Of a DNA stretch of 64,000 nucleotides, positions 1 through 9,842 are shown one piece after another (position 1 is the stretch's first letter; each line of letters opens with the position of its first letter). Origin of the DNA: Corynebacterium aquilae DSM 44791. GTDB taxonomy: Bacteria; Actinomycetota; Actinomycetes; Mycobacteriales; Mycobacteriaceae. The position numbers and the translations under genes are program-made. The stretch lies in the NCBI RefSeq assembly GCF_001941445.1, contig NZ_CP009245.1, positions 1,635,992 through 1,699,991 on the forward strand, given 5' to 3'. Under the pieces are notes generated by a model. That model was not told where the DNA came from. It did no database searches and was given only the letters and a program-made list of their open reading frames with translations.

Positions 1-309
1 TTGCGTCACCACCGGCGGCGGCAACTTGCCAGCCTTACGGATCGCCAGCACCCCGACACCTAAGCGGTAAGCCACCGCGGAGCCCAACAGGAAACCCCGG
101 GCATCCAAACCGCCAATCATCTCGGCGCCCATCGCCTTGGCGGCCTCGGCGAGCTCATCAATGATCAGCGTGTACGCCTCAGCATCAGCCAACACCGGGG
201 TCAGATCCTCGAAAAGAATCCCTGGGGCAGGAAAATCAGGCACCAACCGCACATGGGTTCGCAGCGCCTCACGGGCGTCAAAAGGCTGTGTCTCAGACGA
301 CGATGTCAT
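1..309 (-). CDS. apt: Adenine phosphoribosyltransferase, C-terminus cut by window edge
   Basis: Only the first 103 codons are present; the gene continues beyond base 1. The translation begins [19 protein letters not shown] and contains [18 protein letters not shown], the N-terminal signature of APRT, then [19 protein letters not shown], the region contacting the purine. APRT salvages adenine to AMP with PRPP in the cytosol. The ATG at 309-307 forms an ATGA overlap with the stop of the upstream lipoprotein gene, so the two are translationally coupled. The PRPP-binding loop lies outside the window. Confidence 0.93.
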   Translation of the reverse strand, partial: MTSSSETQPFDAREALRTHVRLVPDFPAPGILFEDLTPVLADAEAYTLIIDELAEAAKAMGAEMIGGLDARGFLLGSAVAYRLGVGVLAIRKAGKLPPPVVTQ

Positions 310-1901
310 TGCTTGTTCTCCTGCCAGCGATCCATATTCCAGCCCAAACCAGCCGGATTGGTGTTGGGTACCACGTTACCGACGCTGCGGTCGATAACAA
401 ACGTGCGGGGCTGCGCGCACAGCGGAATCGTCGGAACTTCCTCCCACAGCTTCGTCTCCGCTGCCCGCAAACCCTCCACATCGGTGGTATCCACATCAGC
501 ATCCGGGTATTGCAGCGACGGATCCATACCAACCAACACCGCATCAAGCGCACCCGGCAGCACCTGGGTAGTACCCCACGCACCTTCCACCTGACGATGC
601 ACTTGCGACAAATCGCCACCCACCTCGTGGGCGTCAATAATCTCAATGCCGGCCGGCTCACAGGACACCCGCATTGCCTCCACCATGGCGGCCTTGCGGG
701 GATCCGGACCCATATAACCAATGTGAATCTGCTGACCAGACAGAGTCTGCGCCAAAGCGATATCCACCCCCATGTGAGCATCGGAAATATCAGTCATCTG
801 CGCGTTCAAAGGATCGCCATAAGACAACAAACGCGTTGCAAGCGGCGGAGTCTCCACCCCAGCCAACTGCGTGGAAGCCTGCGCCACAGCCGGCTGATCA
901 ATACACGCCGCCAACGCCTGGCGCGCCTGATCCGAACCAAGCACACCATCGTTGCTCAGCACCAACTGCTCAATCAAAATGCCAGCCTCATGGGAGACAT
1001 CAAACCGGTTGAGAGGGTCATCACGGTTAACCCAATCAACCGTGGGTACCCCCACCAAATCCGCGATCTCCATGCTCTTAGTGGCATTCTTCGCAGCCAG
1101 ATCCGTGTGCTTCGGCCACACCACCACCTCGGCAATCTCCGCCGGATCACCCGACCAGGATTCGTTGCGGTTCAAGACCACGCCGCCATCTTCCCGCACG
1201 GCAGAAATCTTGTACGGCCCGTAAGCAACCTGGAGGGCAGGATTAAAAGCCTTCAAATCAAAGCCCGTATTCCACGCCTCCGCGACCGCCTGCAAGCTTT
1301 CCTCATCAGCCTGCTCCAACGCCTGCGTAAACTGCTCAGGGCTCACACCGGCAGCCTGCACAATCGCATGGCTCGGCAACACGGTGCCAGCAGAAAACAA
1401 CTGACGCCACCGGTTCCCCAAGCCCTCCTTGAACACCACAGAGAAATCCTTCGCCCCAGGCGCACACTCCACAGAGGCCACCTGCTCAGCCAAAGGAATA
1501 TGAGAAGCAAAAATATCTTGACGCTGCCCCGCCGTCACAGTGAGCTGAAAATCCTGACACGTTACCGGCACCCCGTCGCTATAGGTGGCCTTGTCACTGA
1601 TGTGATAGTTGATCCGCTTCTGGGGACCAGGTACGGCCTGCGCATCCACAAAATCGGTGTTCGGAATCAACTGTCCCTTAGGACCCGCCACAAACGCGGG
1701 TGGGTACACGCGCGAGACCACATAATCAGCATGGTCACTGACACCGGTCACCGAACCCGCGTTACTGGTCAACAGATCACTGCCGACCGCATAACCAAAA
1801 TGATCCGGCGGCGGCTCAGGAGCGGGCACCTCCGGTTCACTACAGCCTGCAAGTACCAGACCTGTGGCCGCAACAGTGGCCAGTACATGACGAAACTTCA
1901 A
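306..1901 (-). CDS. Peptide-type ABC transporter substrate-binding lipoprotein
   Basis: A 531-residue protein of the family 5 (oligopeptide/dipeptide) extracellular solute-binding type. I place the start at TTG 1901 because an AGAAGG ribosome site lies about 10 nt upstream and the sequence then gives a classic lipoprotein signal: [20 protein letters not shown], lipid-modified Cys20. A Pro/Glu-rich linker follows. In actinobacteria this gene commonly sits between secF and apt, and no permease or ATPase gene lies next to it here, so it probably serves a transporter encoded elsewhere or has a separate role. The substrate cannot be told from sequence. The reading frame extends upstream to 1988, but that extension has no signal peptide logic. 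Confidence 0.85.
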   Translation of the reverse strand: MKFRHVLATVAATGLVLAGCSEPEVPAPEPPPDHFGYAVGSDLLTSNAGSVTGVSDHADYVVSRVYPPAFVAGPKGQLIPNTDFVDAQAVPGPQKRINYHISDKATYSDGVPVTCQDFQLTVTAGQRQDIFASHIPLAEQVASVECAPGAKDFSVVFKEGLGNRWRQLFSAGTVLPSHAIVQAAGVSPEQFTQALEQADEESLQAVAEAWNTGFDLKAFNPALQVAYGPYKISAVREDGGVVLNRNESWSGDPAEIAEVVVWPKHTDLAAKNATKSMEIADLVGVPTVDWVNRDDPLNRFDVSHEAGILIEQLVLSNDGVLGSDQARQALAACIDQPAVAQASTQLAGVETPPLATRLLSYGDPLNAQMTDISDAHMGVDIALAQTLSGQQIHIGYMGPDPRKAAMVEAMRVSCEPAGIEIIDAHEVGGDLSQVHRQVEGAWGTTQVLPGALDAVLVGMDPSLQYPDADVDTTDVEGLRAAETKLWEEVPTIPLCAQPRTFVIDRSVGNVVPNTNPAGLGWNMDRWQENKQ

Positions 1902-2194
1902 GGTTTCTTGCCTTCTTTGTTCACACCCGCGCAACGCACGAGACAGAGAGAACCACGTGCCCGAAGACGGCGGGAACCCCCAACTCAAACTCGCTCACTT
2001 CCCTCACCCCGGCAGCAACCCAGCAGCAACGACATACATCGTCACGCGGCAACCAACCGACGCCCAGAAAGGCAAGCTTTTACTATCCACCCATTATAGG
2101 GCTAGCGCCCCCGGAACCGAATTACGATTACCCCGCCACACAGGCTCGTGACATTCATCCCAACCGGCATACACCGCAGTGCGAAAACGCCATA

Positions 2195-2226
2195 CAAAAA
2201 CCGCCCACACCCAAAGGTGTGAGCGG
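2195..2226 (-). terminator. Rho-independent terminator after secF
   Basis: On the minus strand an 11-bp stem CCGCTCACACC / GGTGTGGGCGG with a TTTG loop is followed by TTTTTG, about 50 bp past the secF stop. Confidence 0.85.
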
Positions 2227-2277
2227 CTTCGGTGAAAACCAGCACTCAGTGCCCGTTAACGCATCAGGACAACAACA

Positions 2278-3402
2278 TTATTGCCCCGGACGCCACGTAG
2301 TACCAGTGGTATGCGCGGACTGCGGCTGATCAACGTGCACAGTACGACGAGCAGGGCCGGCCTGAGAATCCACGGCCACAGCCGCATCCGATTCGGCAAC
2401 AGCCTCCTCAGCGGCGCCCTCACGCTCGCGCATAACCTTCTCGGTGTGCTCGCGAACCTTCTTACTGCGGTTTTTCAGCGACACCAGAATCGGGGTAGCC
2501 AAGAACACGGAGGAGAACGTGCCCTCAATAACACCGATCATCTGCACCAGCGCCAAATCCTTCAAGGTGCCAACACCCATCAGCCACACAGCAACAACCA
2601 TCAGCGAAGCAATCGGCAGCGCCGAAATCACGGTCGTCGCGATAGAACGCATCACCGTCTGGTTCACCGCCAGGTTCGCCTGCTCCGCATAGGTGCGGTT
2701 CGTAAACTCCCAGCCGGCAGTATTTTCCTTGACCTTGTCGAACACCACCACGGTGTCATACAGGGAGAACGCCAGCACAGTCAGCAAACCAATAACGGTT
2801 GCGGGGGTGACCTCAAAACCGATGAAGGCGTAAATACCAGCCACCACGATGCCGTCAACCGCCAGGCCAGCAATAGCAGCGATCGCCATGTCGCGTTCGA
2901 AACGCAACGTGATGTAGCCGAAGATCAACACCAGGAAGATACCCAGCGACATCAGCATGCGGTTGGTAATGGTCGAACCCCAAGACTCAGACACCGTGGA
3001 ATCACCGATGCTATCCGGGGTGGGCTTACCGTTGGATCCCTCCGGCTGGAACTTCTCAAACAAAGCCTCACGGGCCTTGTCAATCTGATCCTGGTCCAGG
3101 CGCTGGGAGTTGATCTCCATCAAGCGCGAATCACCCGAACCAACCACCTGAGTCAACGACGGCTCAACACCAGTCGCCTGCTCGAACACCTGAGACACCT
3201 GAGCGGGCTCGAGGTTACCGGCCGGCATGTTCATCTTGGTGCCGCCCTCAAAATCAATACCGAGGGAGAATCCCTTCAGCGCGATACCAAGAATGCAGGC
3301 AACCAAAATAGCGGCCGTGATGGAGTACCAAGTACGGCGACGGCCGACAAAATCAATGCCACCCTCACCGGTCAGCACTCGACGTGCAAGATTAGAAGCC
3401 AT
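2278..3402 (-). CDS. secF: Protein translocase subunit SecF
   Basis: A 374-residue membrane protein of the SecD/SecF family, which uses proton flow to help complete protein export through SecYEG. It has an N-terminal membrane segment (about 25-46), the family signature FSLGIDFEGGTKMN, a periplasmic domain, and five more membrane segments between about 140 and 320. A charged tail of ~50 residues rich in Glu, Ala and Arg follows. It starts 2 nt after the secD stop, so the two are one operon. Confidence 0.96.
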   Translation of the reverse strand: MASNLARRVLTGEGGIDFVGRRRTWYSITAAILVACILGIALKGFSLGIDFEGGTKMNMPAGNLEPAQVSQVFEQATGVEPSLTQVVGSGDSRLMEINSQRLDQDQIDKAREALFEKFQPEGSNGKPTPDSIGDSTVSESWGSTITNRMLMSLGIFLVLIFGYITLRFERDMAIAAIAGLAVDGIVVAGIYAFIGFEVTPATVIGLLTVLAFSLYDTVVVFDKVKENTAGWEFTNRTYAEQANLAVNQTVMRSIATTVISALPIASLMVVAVWLMGVGTLKDLALVQMIGVIEGTFSSVFLATPILVSLKNRSKKVREHTEKVMREREGAAEEAVAESDAAVAVDSQAGPARRTVHVDQPQSAHTTGTTWRPGQ

Positions 3403-3404
3403 TT

Positions 3405-5273
3405 CTACTTCTCCTCCTTGTCGGTGGAAGCGACCTCGTGGTCGTGGTCGCCGGCCAAGTACTCGCCGCGCTCGCGACGCTCCTCAGCCACGCGCATGAC
3501 CTTGCCCAAACCATTCAAACCAGGCTTAGCAAAGACCGGCTTACGGGAAGCAAGGATCACCAGCGGAGCGGTCACCAAGAAGGTGATCACCAGGTCGAAG
3601 ATGGTGGTCAGGCCCAGCGTGAACGCGAAGCCCTTCACATCACCAACCGCCAGCACATACAGCACAACTGCTGCAATAAGGCTGACCATGTTACCGGAGA
3701 TAATGGTGTGCTTCGCACGATCCCACGCGCGCGGAACGGCAGAACGGAACGTCCTACCCTCACGCACTTCATCCTTAATGCGCTCGTAGAACACCACAAA
3801 GGAGTCGGCGGTGGTACCAATACCAATGATCAAACCAGCGACACCGGCCAGATCCAGGGAGTAACCAATCCAGCGGCCCAACAGCACCAAGGCACCGTAA
3901 ATCAAAGAGCCAGACATGAACAGCGAAGCCACAGCCAAAATGCCGAACACGCGGTAGTACACCAGCGCGAACAAGCTCACCAGGATCAAACCGATAACGC
4001 CTGCAATCAAACCAGCCTTCAGCGAGGCAAAGCCCAAAGTAGCCGGAATGGTGGTGGCGGTACCGCCACGCTCGCCGTTTTCACCAGCAAAGCTCAAAGG
4101 CAACGCACCATAGCGCAGGTTGTTGGCAAGCTCAGTTGCCTCCTGCTGAGTGAACTGGCCAGTAATCGAGGTGCCAGAACCAGTCGGCGTCGGCGACTGA
4201 ATCACCGGAGCCGAAATCACCTCAGAGTCCAGGGTGATCGCAACCTGCTTGTGCAGGTACTCGCTAGTCACCTGGTACCAAGTGGCACCGCCCTCATCAC
4301 CATTACCGGACTTGAAGGAGAAGTTGATCTCCATCTGACCGGTCTGGGGGTTAAGACCACCCGAGATCGGACGATTGGTATCAATCTCGTTACCCGTCAG
4401 ACGCTTACCGGTGACCGGATCAGTCTGACCAACCAGCAGGGGAACCGGGTCGAGAATGTACTTGCCAGCGCCGGTAGCGTCACATGCCACCAACGGCTTG
4501 GCCGGATCATCGGTACCAGCGATCGGATCCGGGCCGTCACCACACTGCAGCAACGAAGCGGCAGCAAGCTGGACGGTAGGATCTTCAGACTGACGATCCT
4601 TGCGGAGAATCTCAGTAATATTCTGACGACGCTCCTGCGCCTCAATGGAGTTATCCGGCTCCGCAGGAGCCTGCGCAGTCACGGTCGGAGCAGCAACTGC
4701 GGGCTTTTCGTCTTTCTTCTGCTCATCCTTCGCGCCTTCCTCACCGGCAGGAGTTGCCTCCACGCCAGCAACAGAAGTCGCCAAATCCTTCAGGGCAGCG
4801 TTAGCAACCTCAGGGGTGATAATGCCCGCGCCAACCCAACGGTTAGCCATCTCATCGGCGGTCGACACCAACTTACTGGGGTCCGGAGCACCAGGCTCAG
4901 CGACCGGGCGGAACAACAGCTGAGAGGTACGACCCAGCGCACGGGCCTGAGAAGTATCCTCACCAGGAACCGTAATCACCAAGGTGTCGCCATCAGTTTT
5001 CACCTCAGCTCCGGACACGCCCATACCGTTAACACGGTTTTCCAGAATCTCGCGGGCCTTCGCCAACTGATCCTGGGTCGGCTTTTCACCCTGGGGAACC
5101 AGGGTCACACGGGTACCACCCTGCAGGTCAATACCCAACTTGGGGGAAGCGGAGTGATTGCCCGTAAAGAACACGAGCGAATACACCACCGCCAAAATCA
5201 GCACGAACAGCGCGAGCGCACGCTGCGGCCACTTGGCCGCACCCACTCGGGCGCGTGATGGTTTGGATGCCAC
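3405..5273 (-). CDS. secD: Protein translocase subunit SecD
   Basis: A 622-residue partner of SecF. Membrane segment 1 is about 17-37, followed by the signature LGIDLQGGTRVTLVPQ, a large periplasmic domain and a second block of membrane segments (about 420-590). A low-complexity insertion rich in Ala, Pro, Glu and Lys at about 155-205 is typical of high-GC actinobacteria. The start is GTG 5273, preceded by GAGGAG about 11 nt away. The gene has an unusually long untranslated upstream stretch before yajC. Confidence 0.96.
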   Translation of the reverse strand: MASKPSRARVGAAKWPQRALALFVLILAVVYSLVFFTGNHSASPKLGIDLQGGTRVTLVPQGEKPTQDQLAKAREILENRVNGMGVSGAEVKTDGDTLVITVPGEDTSQARALGRTSQLLFRPVAEPGAPDPSKLVSTADEMANRWVGAGIITPEVANAALKDLATSVAGVEATPAGEEGAKDEQKKDEKPAVAAPTVTAQAPAEPDNSIEAQERRQNITEILRKDRQSEDPTVQLAAASLLQCGDGPDPIAGTDDPAKPLVACDATGAGKYILDPVPLLVGQTDPVTGKRLTGNEIDTNRPISGGLNPQTGQMEINFSFKSGNGDEGGATWYQVTSEYLHKQVAITLDSEVISAPVIQSPTPTGSGTSITGQFTQQEATELANNLRYGALPLSFAGENGERGGTATTIPATLGFASLKAGLIAGVIGLILVSLFALVYYRVFGILAVASLFMSGSLIYGALVLLGRWIGYSLDLAGVAGLIIGIGTTADSFVVFYERIKDEVREGRTFRSAVPRAWDRAKHTIISGNMVSLIAAVVLYVLAVGDVKGFAFTLGLTTIFDLVITFLVTAPLVILASRKPVFAKPGLNGLGKVMRVAEERRERGEYLAGDHDHEVASTDKEEK

Positions 5274-5730
5274 TGAAAACTTTTCTCCTCACTTGACCGC
5301 CGCGAACCACGCAAAACATGGCCACACACAGTCGACGGCTACAGCCACTCAACACCACACGGTGGAACAGACAACAGCGCATCGGCGACGGGTCGACGCA
5401 AAACACTTGGCAGCCACCCCACACAGCGCACAGCTTCGTCATCACGAAATATCCCAAGCAACACCGGGTCTAACGAAAAGACCACGGCAAAGCAGCGGCA
5501 CAGAAAATGGTGTACGTACACCCATCATCTAATGCTGCCCGCTCAAACAATCGCACAGCGACTAAAACCTGAGAACCCCATGAGAACCAAAGGGCCTACG
5601 CAGCGTAAGTGGCGTTATACCAAAGCTTCATCGTAGAACACTTTGCCCATAATCTCCGCACCCGCCCCCACAAAGTGTGGCGTACCTAATGAAACCTGCC
5701 CCCTTTTCACCAACCCCAGCACCCCACAAC
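5274..5730 (-). other. Long gap upstream of secD, no recognised gene
   Basis: About 450 bp between the yajC terminator and the secD start. I looked on the minus strand for a small exported or arrest-type ORF. Only two short frames are visible: a GTG-started frame of 60 codons at 5521-5339 with a hydrophobic start, and a 28-codon frame beginning ATGATG near 5526. Neither carries the RAPP/RAGP-like motif described for actinobacterial arrest peptides. The stretch presumably holds the secDF promoter and leader. Confidence 0.5.
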
Positions 5731-5759
5731 AAAAAAGGCCCGCACCCACAGCGCGGACC
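5731..5759 (-). terminator. Terminator after yajC
   Basis: Minus-strand hairpin GGTCCGC / GCGGGCC (one G-T pair) followed by TTTTTTG. It ends about 35 bp past the yajC stop and separates yajC from secDF. Confidence 0.75.
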
Positions 5760-5793
5760 TATAAAAGCCACAACATTAGCTACACGACATGAA

Positions 5794-6102
5794 TTACGCC
5801 TCATGTTCCGGAGCTGACGCCCCAGCATCTCCCCCAGGCACAACCGGGGCCGGCTGACGGCTCACGATCGCCGCCCGATCCCAATTCGTCGACACGCCTT
5901 CGGAAATCTCCAGGGTGACAACACCATCGGCAAGGGCAACCACAACACCGTGCAATCCCGCAGCAGTCACCACTCGGTCCCCCACCCCCAGGGAAGCCTG
6001 CAGTTGCTGCATCTCATTCAAACGAGCCTTCTGGCGACGCACCTGAAGAATCGTCGGAACCAAAAAGATCACCAGCAACAAAATCAACAAAGACAAGTTC
6101 AT
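5794..6102 (-). CDS. yajC: YajC, Sec translocase accessory subunit
   Basis: A 102-residue protein with one N-terminal membrane segment (MNLSLLILLLVIFLVPTI) and a small cytosolic domain containing LGVGDRVVTAAGLHGVV, the YajC signature. YajC associates with SecDF. The ATG at 6102 is chosen because a -10-like CATACT ends 7 nt upstream and no ribosome site is visible, which suggests a leaderless start. The last ~20 residues are Pro/Gly/Ala-rich and probably disordered. Confidence 0.93.
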   Translation of the reverse strand: MNLSLLILLLVIFLVPTILQVRRQKARLNEMQQLQASLGVGDRVVTAAGLHGVVVALADGVVTLEISEGVSTNWDRAAIVSRQPAPVVPGGDAGASAPEHEA

Positions 6103-6109
6103 GGCGAAC

Positions 6110-6115
6110 AGTATG
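6110..6115 (-). promoter_or_regulatory. -10 box of yajC, leaderless start
   Basis: CATACT on the minus strand, 7 nt before the yajC ATG. Transcription would begin at or next to the A of the start codon. Confidence 0.45.
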
Positions 6116-6123
6116 CCACGACA

Positions 6124-6155
6124 CAAAAAGACCCGAATAGTTCACACTATTCGGG
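6124..6155 (-). terminator. Terminator after ruvB
   Basis: Minus-strand 9-bp stem CCCGAATAG / CTATTCGGG followed by TCTTTTTG, 20 bp after the ruvB stop. Confidence 0.85.
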
Positions 6156-6174
6156 CCCACCACAGCAGCACTAC

Positions 6175-7257
6175 CTACACAGCATGCTGACCAGGAGCAT
6201 CAGGCGGCGGCGTCAAGCCCAAATGCTGCCACGCCAACGCCGTAGCAACACGACCGCGCCCCGTGCGCGCCACCATGCCAGCACGCACCAAATACGGCTC
6301 ACACACCTCTTCAACCGTCGAAGGCTCCTCCCCCACAGCAATGGCCAACGTCGACACACCCACCGGGCCACCCCCATGCCCATGAATCAACGCCGACAGC
6401 ACAGCACGGTCCAAACGATCCAAACCCATCTCGTCGACATCGAAAACCACGAGAGCCGCCTGCGCAGCCGCCAAAGTCACATGCCCATCGCCATGGACTT
6501 CCGCATAGTCACGCACACGCCGCAACAAGCGGTTGGCAATACGAGGAGTGCCCCGAGAACGCGAAGCAATCTCCGCCGCCGCATCATCATCAATGCCTAC
6601 ACCCAAAATCCGCGCCGCACGCACCACCACCCGGGTCAAATCAGCCGTGTCATAAAACTCCATCTGGGCTGTAAAACCAAAACGATCCCGCAACGGTCCA
6701 GTCAACATACCGGAACGAGTCGTCGCGCCCACCAAAGTAAACGGCGCAATCTCGAGAGGGATCGACGTCGCGCCAGGCCCCTTGCCCACGATCACGTCAA
6801 TGCGGAAATCCTCCATCGCCATGTACAGCATTTCCTCTGCCGGACGAGCAATACGGTGAATCTCATCAATGAAGAGCACATCACCCTCCATCAAGTTCGA
6901 CAACATCGCCGCCAAATCACCCGCACGCTCCAGCGCCGGACCACTAGTCATCCGCAAGCTCGAACCCATTTCCTGGGCAATAATCATCGCCATCGTGGTC
7001 TTGCCCAAACCGGGAGGACCAGACAACAACACATGATCAGGCGTCACATTGCGCTTACGAGCACCGCTCAACACCAAATCAAGCTGATTACGCACCTTCG
7101 GCTGGCCGATGAACTCATCTAGCGACTTCGGGCGAAGATTGACCTCCATGTCCCGATCAGCGACTTGCTGCGTTGCATCAACACTGCTTTCGGGACCACG
7201 GCCGCCTGCAGGAATTCCCTCAGGCAGCCGAAACTCGGTCTTTTCCATATCGCTCAC
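6175..7257 (-). CDS. ruvB: Holliday junction helicase RuvB
   Basis: A 360-residue AAA+ motor that, with RuvA, drives branch migration of Holliday junctions. Walker A is GPPGLGKTT at 80-88, Walker B/DExH is FIDEIHR near 131-137, and sensor residues lie in [19 protein letters not shown] winged-helix DNA-binding domain follows ([20 protein letters not shown]). The N-terminal ~40 residues before [15 protein letters not shown] form an extension. Length is normal for the family. It is the last gene of ruvC-ruvA-ruvB. Confidence 0.98.
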   Translation of the reverse strand: MSDMEKTEFRLPEGIPAGGRGPESSVDATQQVADRDMEVNLRPKSLDEFIGQPKVRNQLDLVLSGARKRNVTPDHVLLSGPPGLGKTTMAMIIAQEMGSSLRMTSGPALERAGDLAAMLSNLMEGDVLFIDEIHRIARPAEEMLYMAMEDFRIDVIVGKGPGATSIPLEIAPFTLVGATTRSGMLTGPLRDRFGFTAQMEFYDTADLTRVVVRAARILGVGIDDDAAAEIASRSRGTPRIANRLLRRVRDYAEVHGDGHVTLAAAQAALVVFDVDEMGLDRLDRAVLSALIHGHGGGPVGVSTLAIAVGEEPSTVEEVCEPYLVRAGMVARTGRGRVATALAWQHLGLTPPPDAPGQHAV

Positions 7258-7376
7258 GAGCGCTCCTTACACACAATCCAACGGCCAACAGCCGCGGAAA
7301 AACACTGCCCCCATCATCCCATCCTCCACCCCACAAAAGAGCGCACGACGGGACACGATGTGGATAAACTTCGCCG

Positions 7377-7979
7377 CTACTTCTTTTTCCCCAAATCAGC
7401 CAAAGCCAAACGCAAAGCCGTCGAGGTGGTCGCATCAGGCTGGGCCGACAGCACCCGGGCCACCGCCGCTTCGGCCTGCACCGCAGTAAAGCCCAAACCA
7501 ACCAAGGCCTCAGCTACCTGCTCGGCAACAGCGCCATTAATCAAATCCACGCCCTGCACGGGCGCCTCCGGGGCACCATAATCCGCGACCTTGTCTTTGA
7601 GATCCACAATCATGCGCTCAGCCATGCGCTTGCCGACGCCCGGAATCTTCTGCAAAGTCTTAGCATCCCCACCGGAAATCGCGCGACAAATATCTTGCGG
7701 GCTAAACACGCTCAACGCGGCCATCGCCAAACGCGGCCCCAAACCGCTGACGGTTTGCAGCTGCGAAAAAATATCGCGGCTATCAGCGTTATCGAATCCA
7801 TAAAGGGTCATCGCGTCTTCGCGCACAACCATGGTGGTCAACAGCAAGGCTTCCTCGCCGCGGGTCAGCGTTCCCAAGGTCGCAGGCGTGGCCTGCACTA
7901 GGTACCCCACCCCCGCGCACTCAATGACCGCACTGGTCAAATTAATGGCAATCACTGTGCCTCGTACGCTTGCGATCAC
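7377..7979 (-). CDS. ruvA: Holliday junction-binding protein RuvA
   Basis: A 200-residue tetramerising junction-binding protein. It has the N-terminal OB-fold start MIASVRGTVIAINLTSAVIE, helix-hairpin-helix elements around SGLGPRLAMAALSV and KIPGVGKRMAERMIVDLKDK, and a C-terminal RuvB-binding domain (VAEALVGLGFTAVQAEAAV). Its ATG overlaps the ruvC stop by 4 bp. A gap of ~120 bp separates it from ruvB. Confidence 0.97.
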   Translation of the reverse strand: MIASVRGTVIAINLTSAVIECAGVGYLVQATPATLGTLTRGEEALLLTTMVVREDAMTLYGFDNADSRDIFSQLQTVSGLGPRLAMAALSVFSPQDICRAISGGDAKTLQKIPGVGKRMAERMIVDLKDKVADYGAPEAPVQGVDLINGAVAEQVAEALVGLGFTAVQAEAAVARVLSAQPDATTSTALRLALADLGKKK

Positions 7980-8617
7980 TTGGAACTCCTTCTATTTGAT
8001 TGACTAATCTGCGGAACCTGGGCTGTCCGAGAACGGCGCTGTTGGTTAAATCCAGACAACTGCTTTGACTGTGGATGCCGTGCGGCCTGCTCCCCCATCA
8101 TCGTCGCTGCTTGTTGCTGGCGCACCAGCAGCGGGGCACGCCAACAGTGACACACAGCCAAAGCCAAAGCGTCTGCAGCATCCGCCGGCTGCGGTGGCTG
8201 ACTCAAACCAAGAATGCGGGTAATCATCGTGGTCATCTGCTTCTTATCGGCACGACCATTACCCGAAATGGCCTTCTTCACCTCACTCGGGGTGTACATG
8301 TGTACCGGCAAGTTCCGCTCAGCGGCGGCCAACACCAACACGCCAACAGCGTGCGCAGTATGCATCACCGTGGACACGTTTCCACGCTCAAAGATGCGCT
8401 CGATGGCGACCACGTCGGGCTGGTATTCATCCATCCACTCGTTGACCGCACGAGACAAACGAAGCAAACGCTCAGACAATTCGGCTGCAGCGGGGGTTCT
8501 CACCACTCCCACAGCCACCGGATACACCGCACGCCCGGTGCCTGCTTGCACGACGGACAAACCACAACGAGTCAATCCAGGGTCAATTCCCATGACCCGT
8601 AGACCTTGCAGGTTCAC
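7976..8617 (-). CDS. ruvC: Holliday junction resolvase RuvC
   Basis: A 213-residue endonuclease. RVMGIDPGLTRCGLSVV carries the first catalytic Asp, VVAIERIFERGN the conserved Glu, and ADAADALALAVCH the C-terminal acidic pair. I prefer GTG 8617 (MNLQGLRVMG) because GAGG lies 8 nt upstream; an in-frame GTG at 8626 lacks a ribosome site. The last ~40 residues after the core are Gln/Arg/Ser-rich and longer than in enterobacterial RuvC. Confidence 0.94.
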   Translation of the reverse strand: MNLQGLRVMGIDPGLTRCGLSVVQAGTGRAVYPVAVGVVRTPAAAELSERLLRLSRAVNEWMDEYQPDVVAIERIFERGNVSTVMHTAHAVGVLVLAAAERNLPVHMYTPSEVKKAISGNGRADKKQMTTMITRILGLSQPPQPADAADALALAVCHCWRAPLLVRQQQAATMMGEQAARHPQSKQLSGFNQQRRSRTAQVPQISQSNRRSSK

Positions 8618-8732
8618 CAGCTGCACCTCAAAGAAAAATCAAAACTTCCGCAGGCTCACGACGGCGTCGTAAACAACAGCAACTACTGTAACACCTGTAG
8701 AACACATAAGCGATAAGACTACACCCTGCATG

Positions 8733-8777
8733 AAAGGAAAACCCGCCCCAGGCTGGAAAAACCATCCTGGGACGGGG
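8733..8777 (-). terminator. Terminator after yebC
   Basis: Minus-strand GC-rich stem CCCGTCCCAGG..CCTGGGGCGGG with a T-rich loop and a TTTTCCTTTC tail. Confidence 0.8.
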
Positions 8778-8830
8778 AAACGATTCACCGAGTCTCGGTG
8801 GATACGTTCGAAAAGGATTCAGCGCACCAA

Positions 8831-9583
8831 CTAGGCGTCGAGGGCAGCAACAACCTCGTCGGACAGATCCATGTTGGTGTAGACGTTCTGCACATCGTCA
8901 GAGTCTTCCAAGGCGTCAATCAGCTTGATGATCTTCTTGGCTCCATCGACGTCGAGCGGCACCTCCACAGAGGCACGGAAATCAGAATCAGCTTCGTCGA
9001 CCTCAATGTCGGCCTCAACGAGGGCTTCCTTCACGGCCACCATGTCACCAGCGGCGCACAGAACCTCGTACTTTTCGCCGAGGTCGTTGACCTCTTCTGC
9101 ACCAGCGTCAAGCACAGCCATGAGGACATCGTCCTCAGTGAGCTCGCCCTTGTTCACGGTGACAACACCCTTGCGGGTGAACAGGTAGGACACAGCACCA
9201 GACTCCGCGAGGCTGCCCCCATTTTTGGTCATGGCGGTGCGCACCTCGGTGGCAGCGCGGTTGCGGTTATCGGTCAAACACTCAACCAGCATGGCCACAC
9301 CGTTGGGACCGTAGCCTTCGTACATGATGGTTTGCCAGTCAGCGCCACCGGCTTCTTCACCGGAACCACGCTTACGCGCACGCTCAATGTTGTCGTTGGG
9401 AACACTGGCCTTTTTGGCCTTGCGAATCATGTCGTCCAACGTCGGGTTTGCTGAGGGGTCACCGCCACCGGTACGAGCAGCAACCTCGATGTTCTTAATC
9501 AGCTTGGCGAACTCTTTGCCACGCTTAGCGTCGTTCGCAGCCTTCTTGTGCTTCGTAGTGGCCCATTTTGAGTGTCCGGACAC
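8831..9583 (-). CDS. yebC: YebC/PmpR family protein
   Basis: A 250-residue cytosolic protein of the YebC/TACO1 family, whose members act in translation of proline-rich stretches or as transcriptional regulators. The start is GTG 9583, with GGGAGG 4 nt before it, giving the canonical [20 protein letters not shown]. The frame is open for a further 58 codons upstream, but they carry no family sequence. [20 protein letters not shown] is the central signature. In this genus it commonly sits between pdxT and ruvC. Confidence 0.95.
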   Translation of the reverse strand: MSGHSKWATTKHKKAANDAKRGKEFAKLIKNIEVAARTGGGDPSANPTLDDMIRKAKKASVPNDNIERARKRGSGEEAGGADWQTIMYEGYGPNGVAMLVECLTDNRNRAATEVRTAMTKNGGSLAESGAVSYLFTRKGVVTVNKGELTEDDVLMAVLDAGAEEVNDLGEKYEVLCAAGDMVAVKEALVEADIEVDEADSDFRASVEVPLDVDGAKKIIKLIDALEDSDDVQNVYTNMDLSDEVVAALDA

Positions 9584-9842
9584 TTTGCCTCCCAGCGTGC
9601 GCGAAAACACGTCCAGAAACCGCTGGTTTCGCAATCCCTGTATGAAACCCACCGCGCATGCGATGGGTTGTTTTCGCTGTGTTGAAAATCTACGTCGGTG
9701 AAATTTTTCACGTGATGTTTCGTCGCCGCGAGACCTCTCAGGCCTCGCATTCGACACGTCTGTCCACTATAGCGGGCAGACCTTAGGCCAGTGCATTTCG
9801 CCCCGGCTAAACCCAAAGAAAAACAGTCGCAGTGTTTGGCAC

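Noticed and set aside
288..2099. A 603-codon open frame on the plus strand across the lipoprotein gene
   Set aside because: It is antisense to a gene with a clear signal peptide and family sequence. Its translation is Arg/His/Pro-rich low complexity typical of high-GC shadows.
3438..5258. A 606-codon plus-strand frame opposite secD
   Set aside because: Antisense to secD; no domain and biased composition.
5339..5521. 60-codon minus-strand frame with a hydrophobic start before secD
   Set aside because: No arrest motif, no positively charged signal start and no ribosome site; kept only as part of the gap note.
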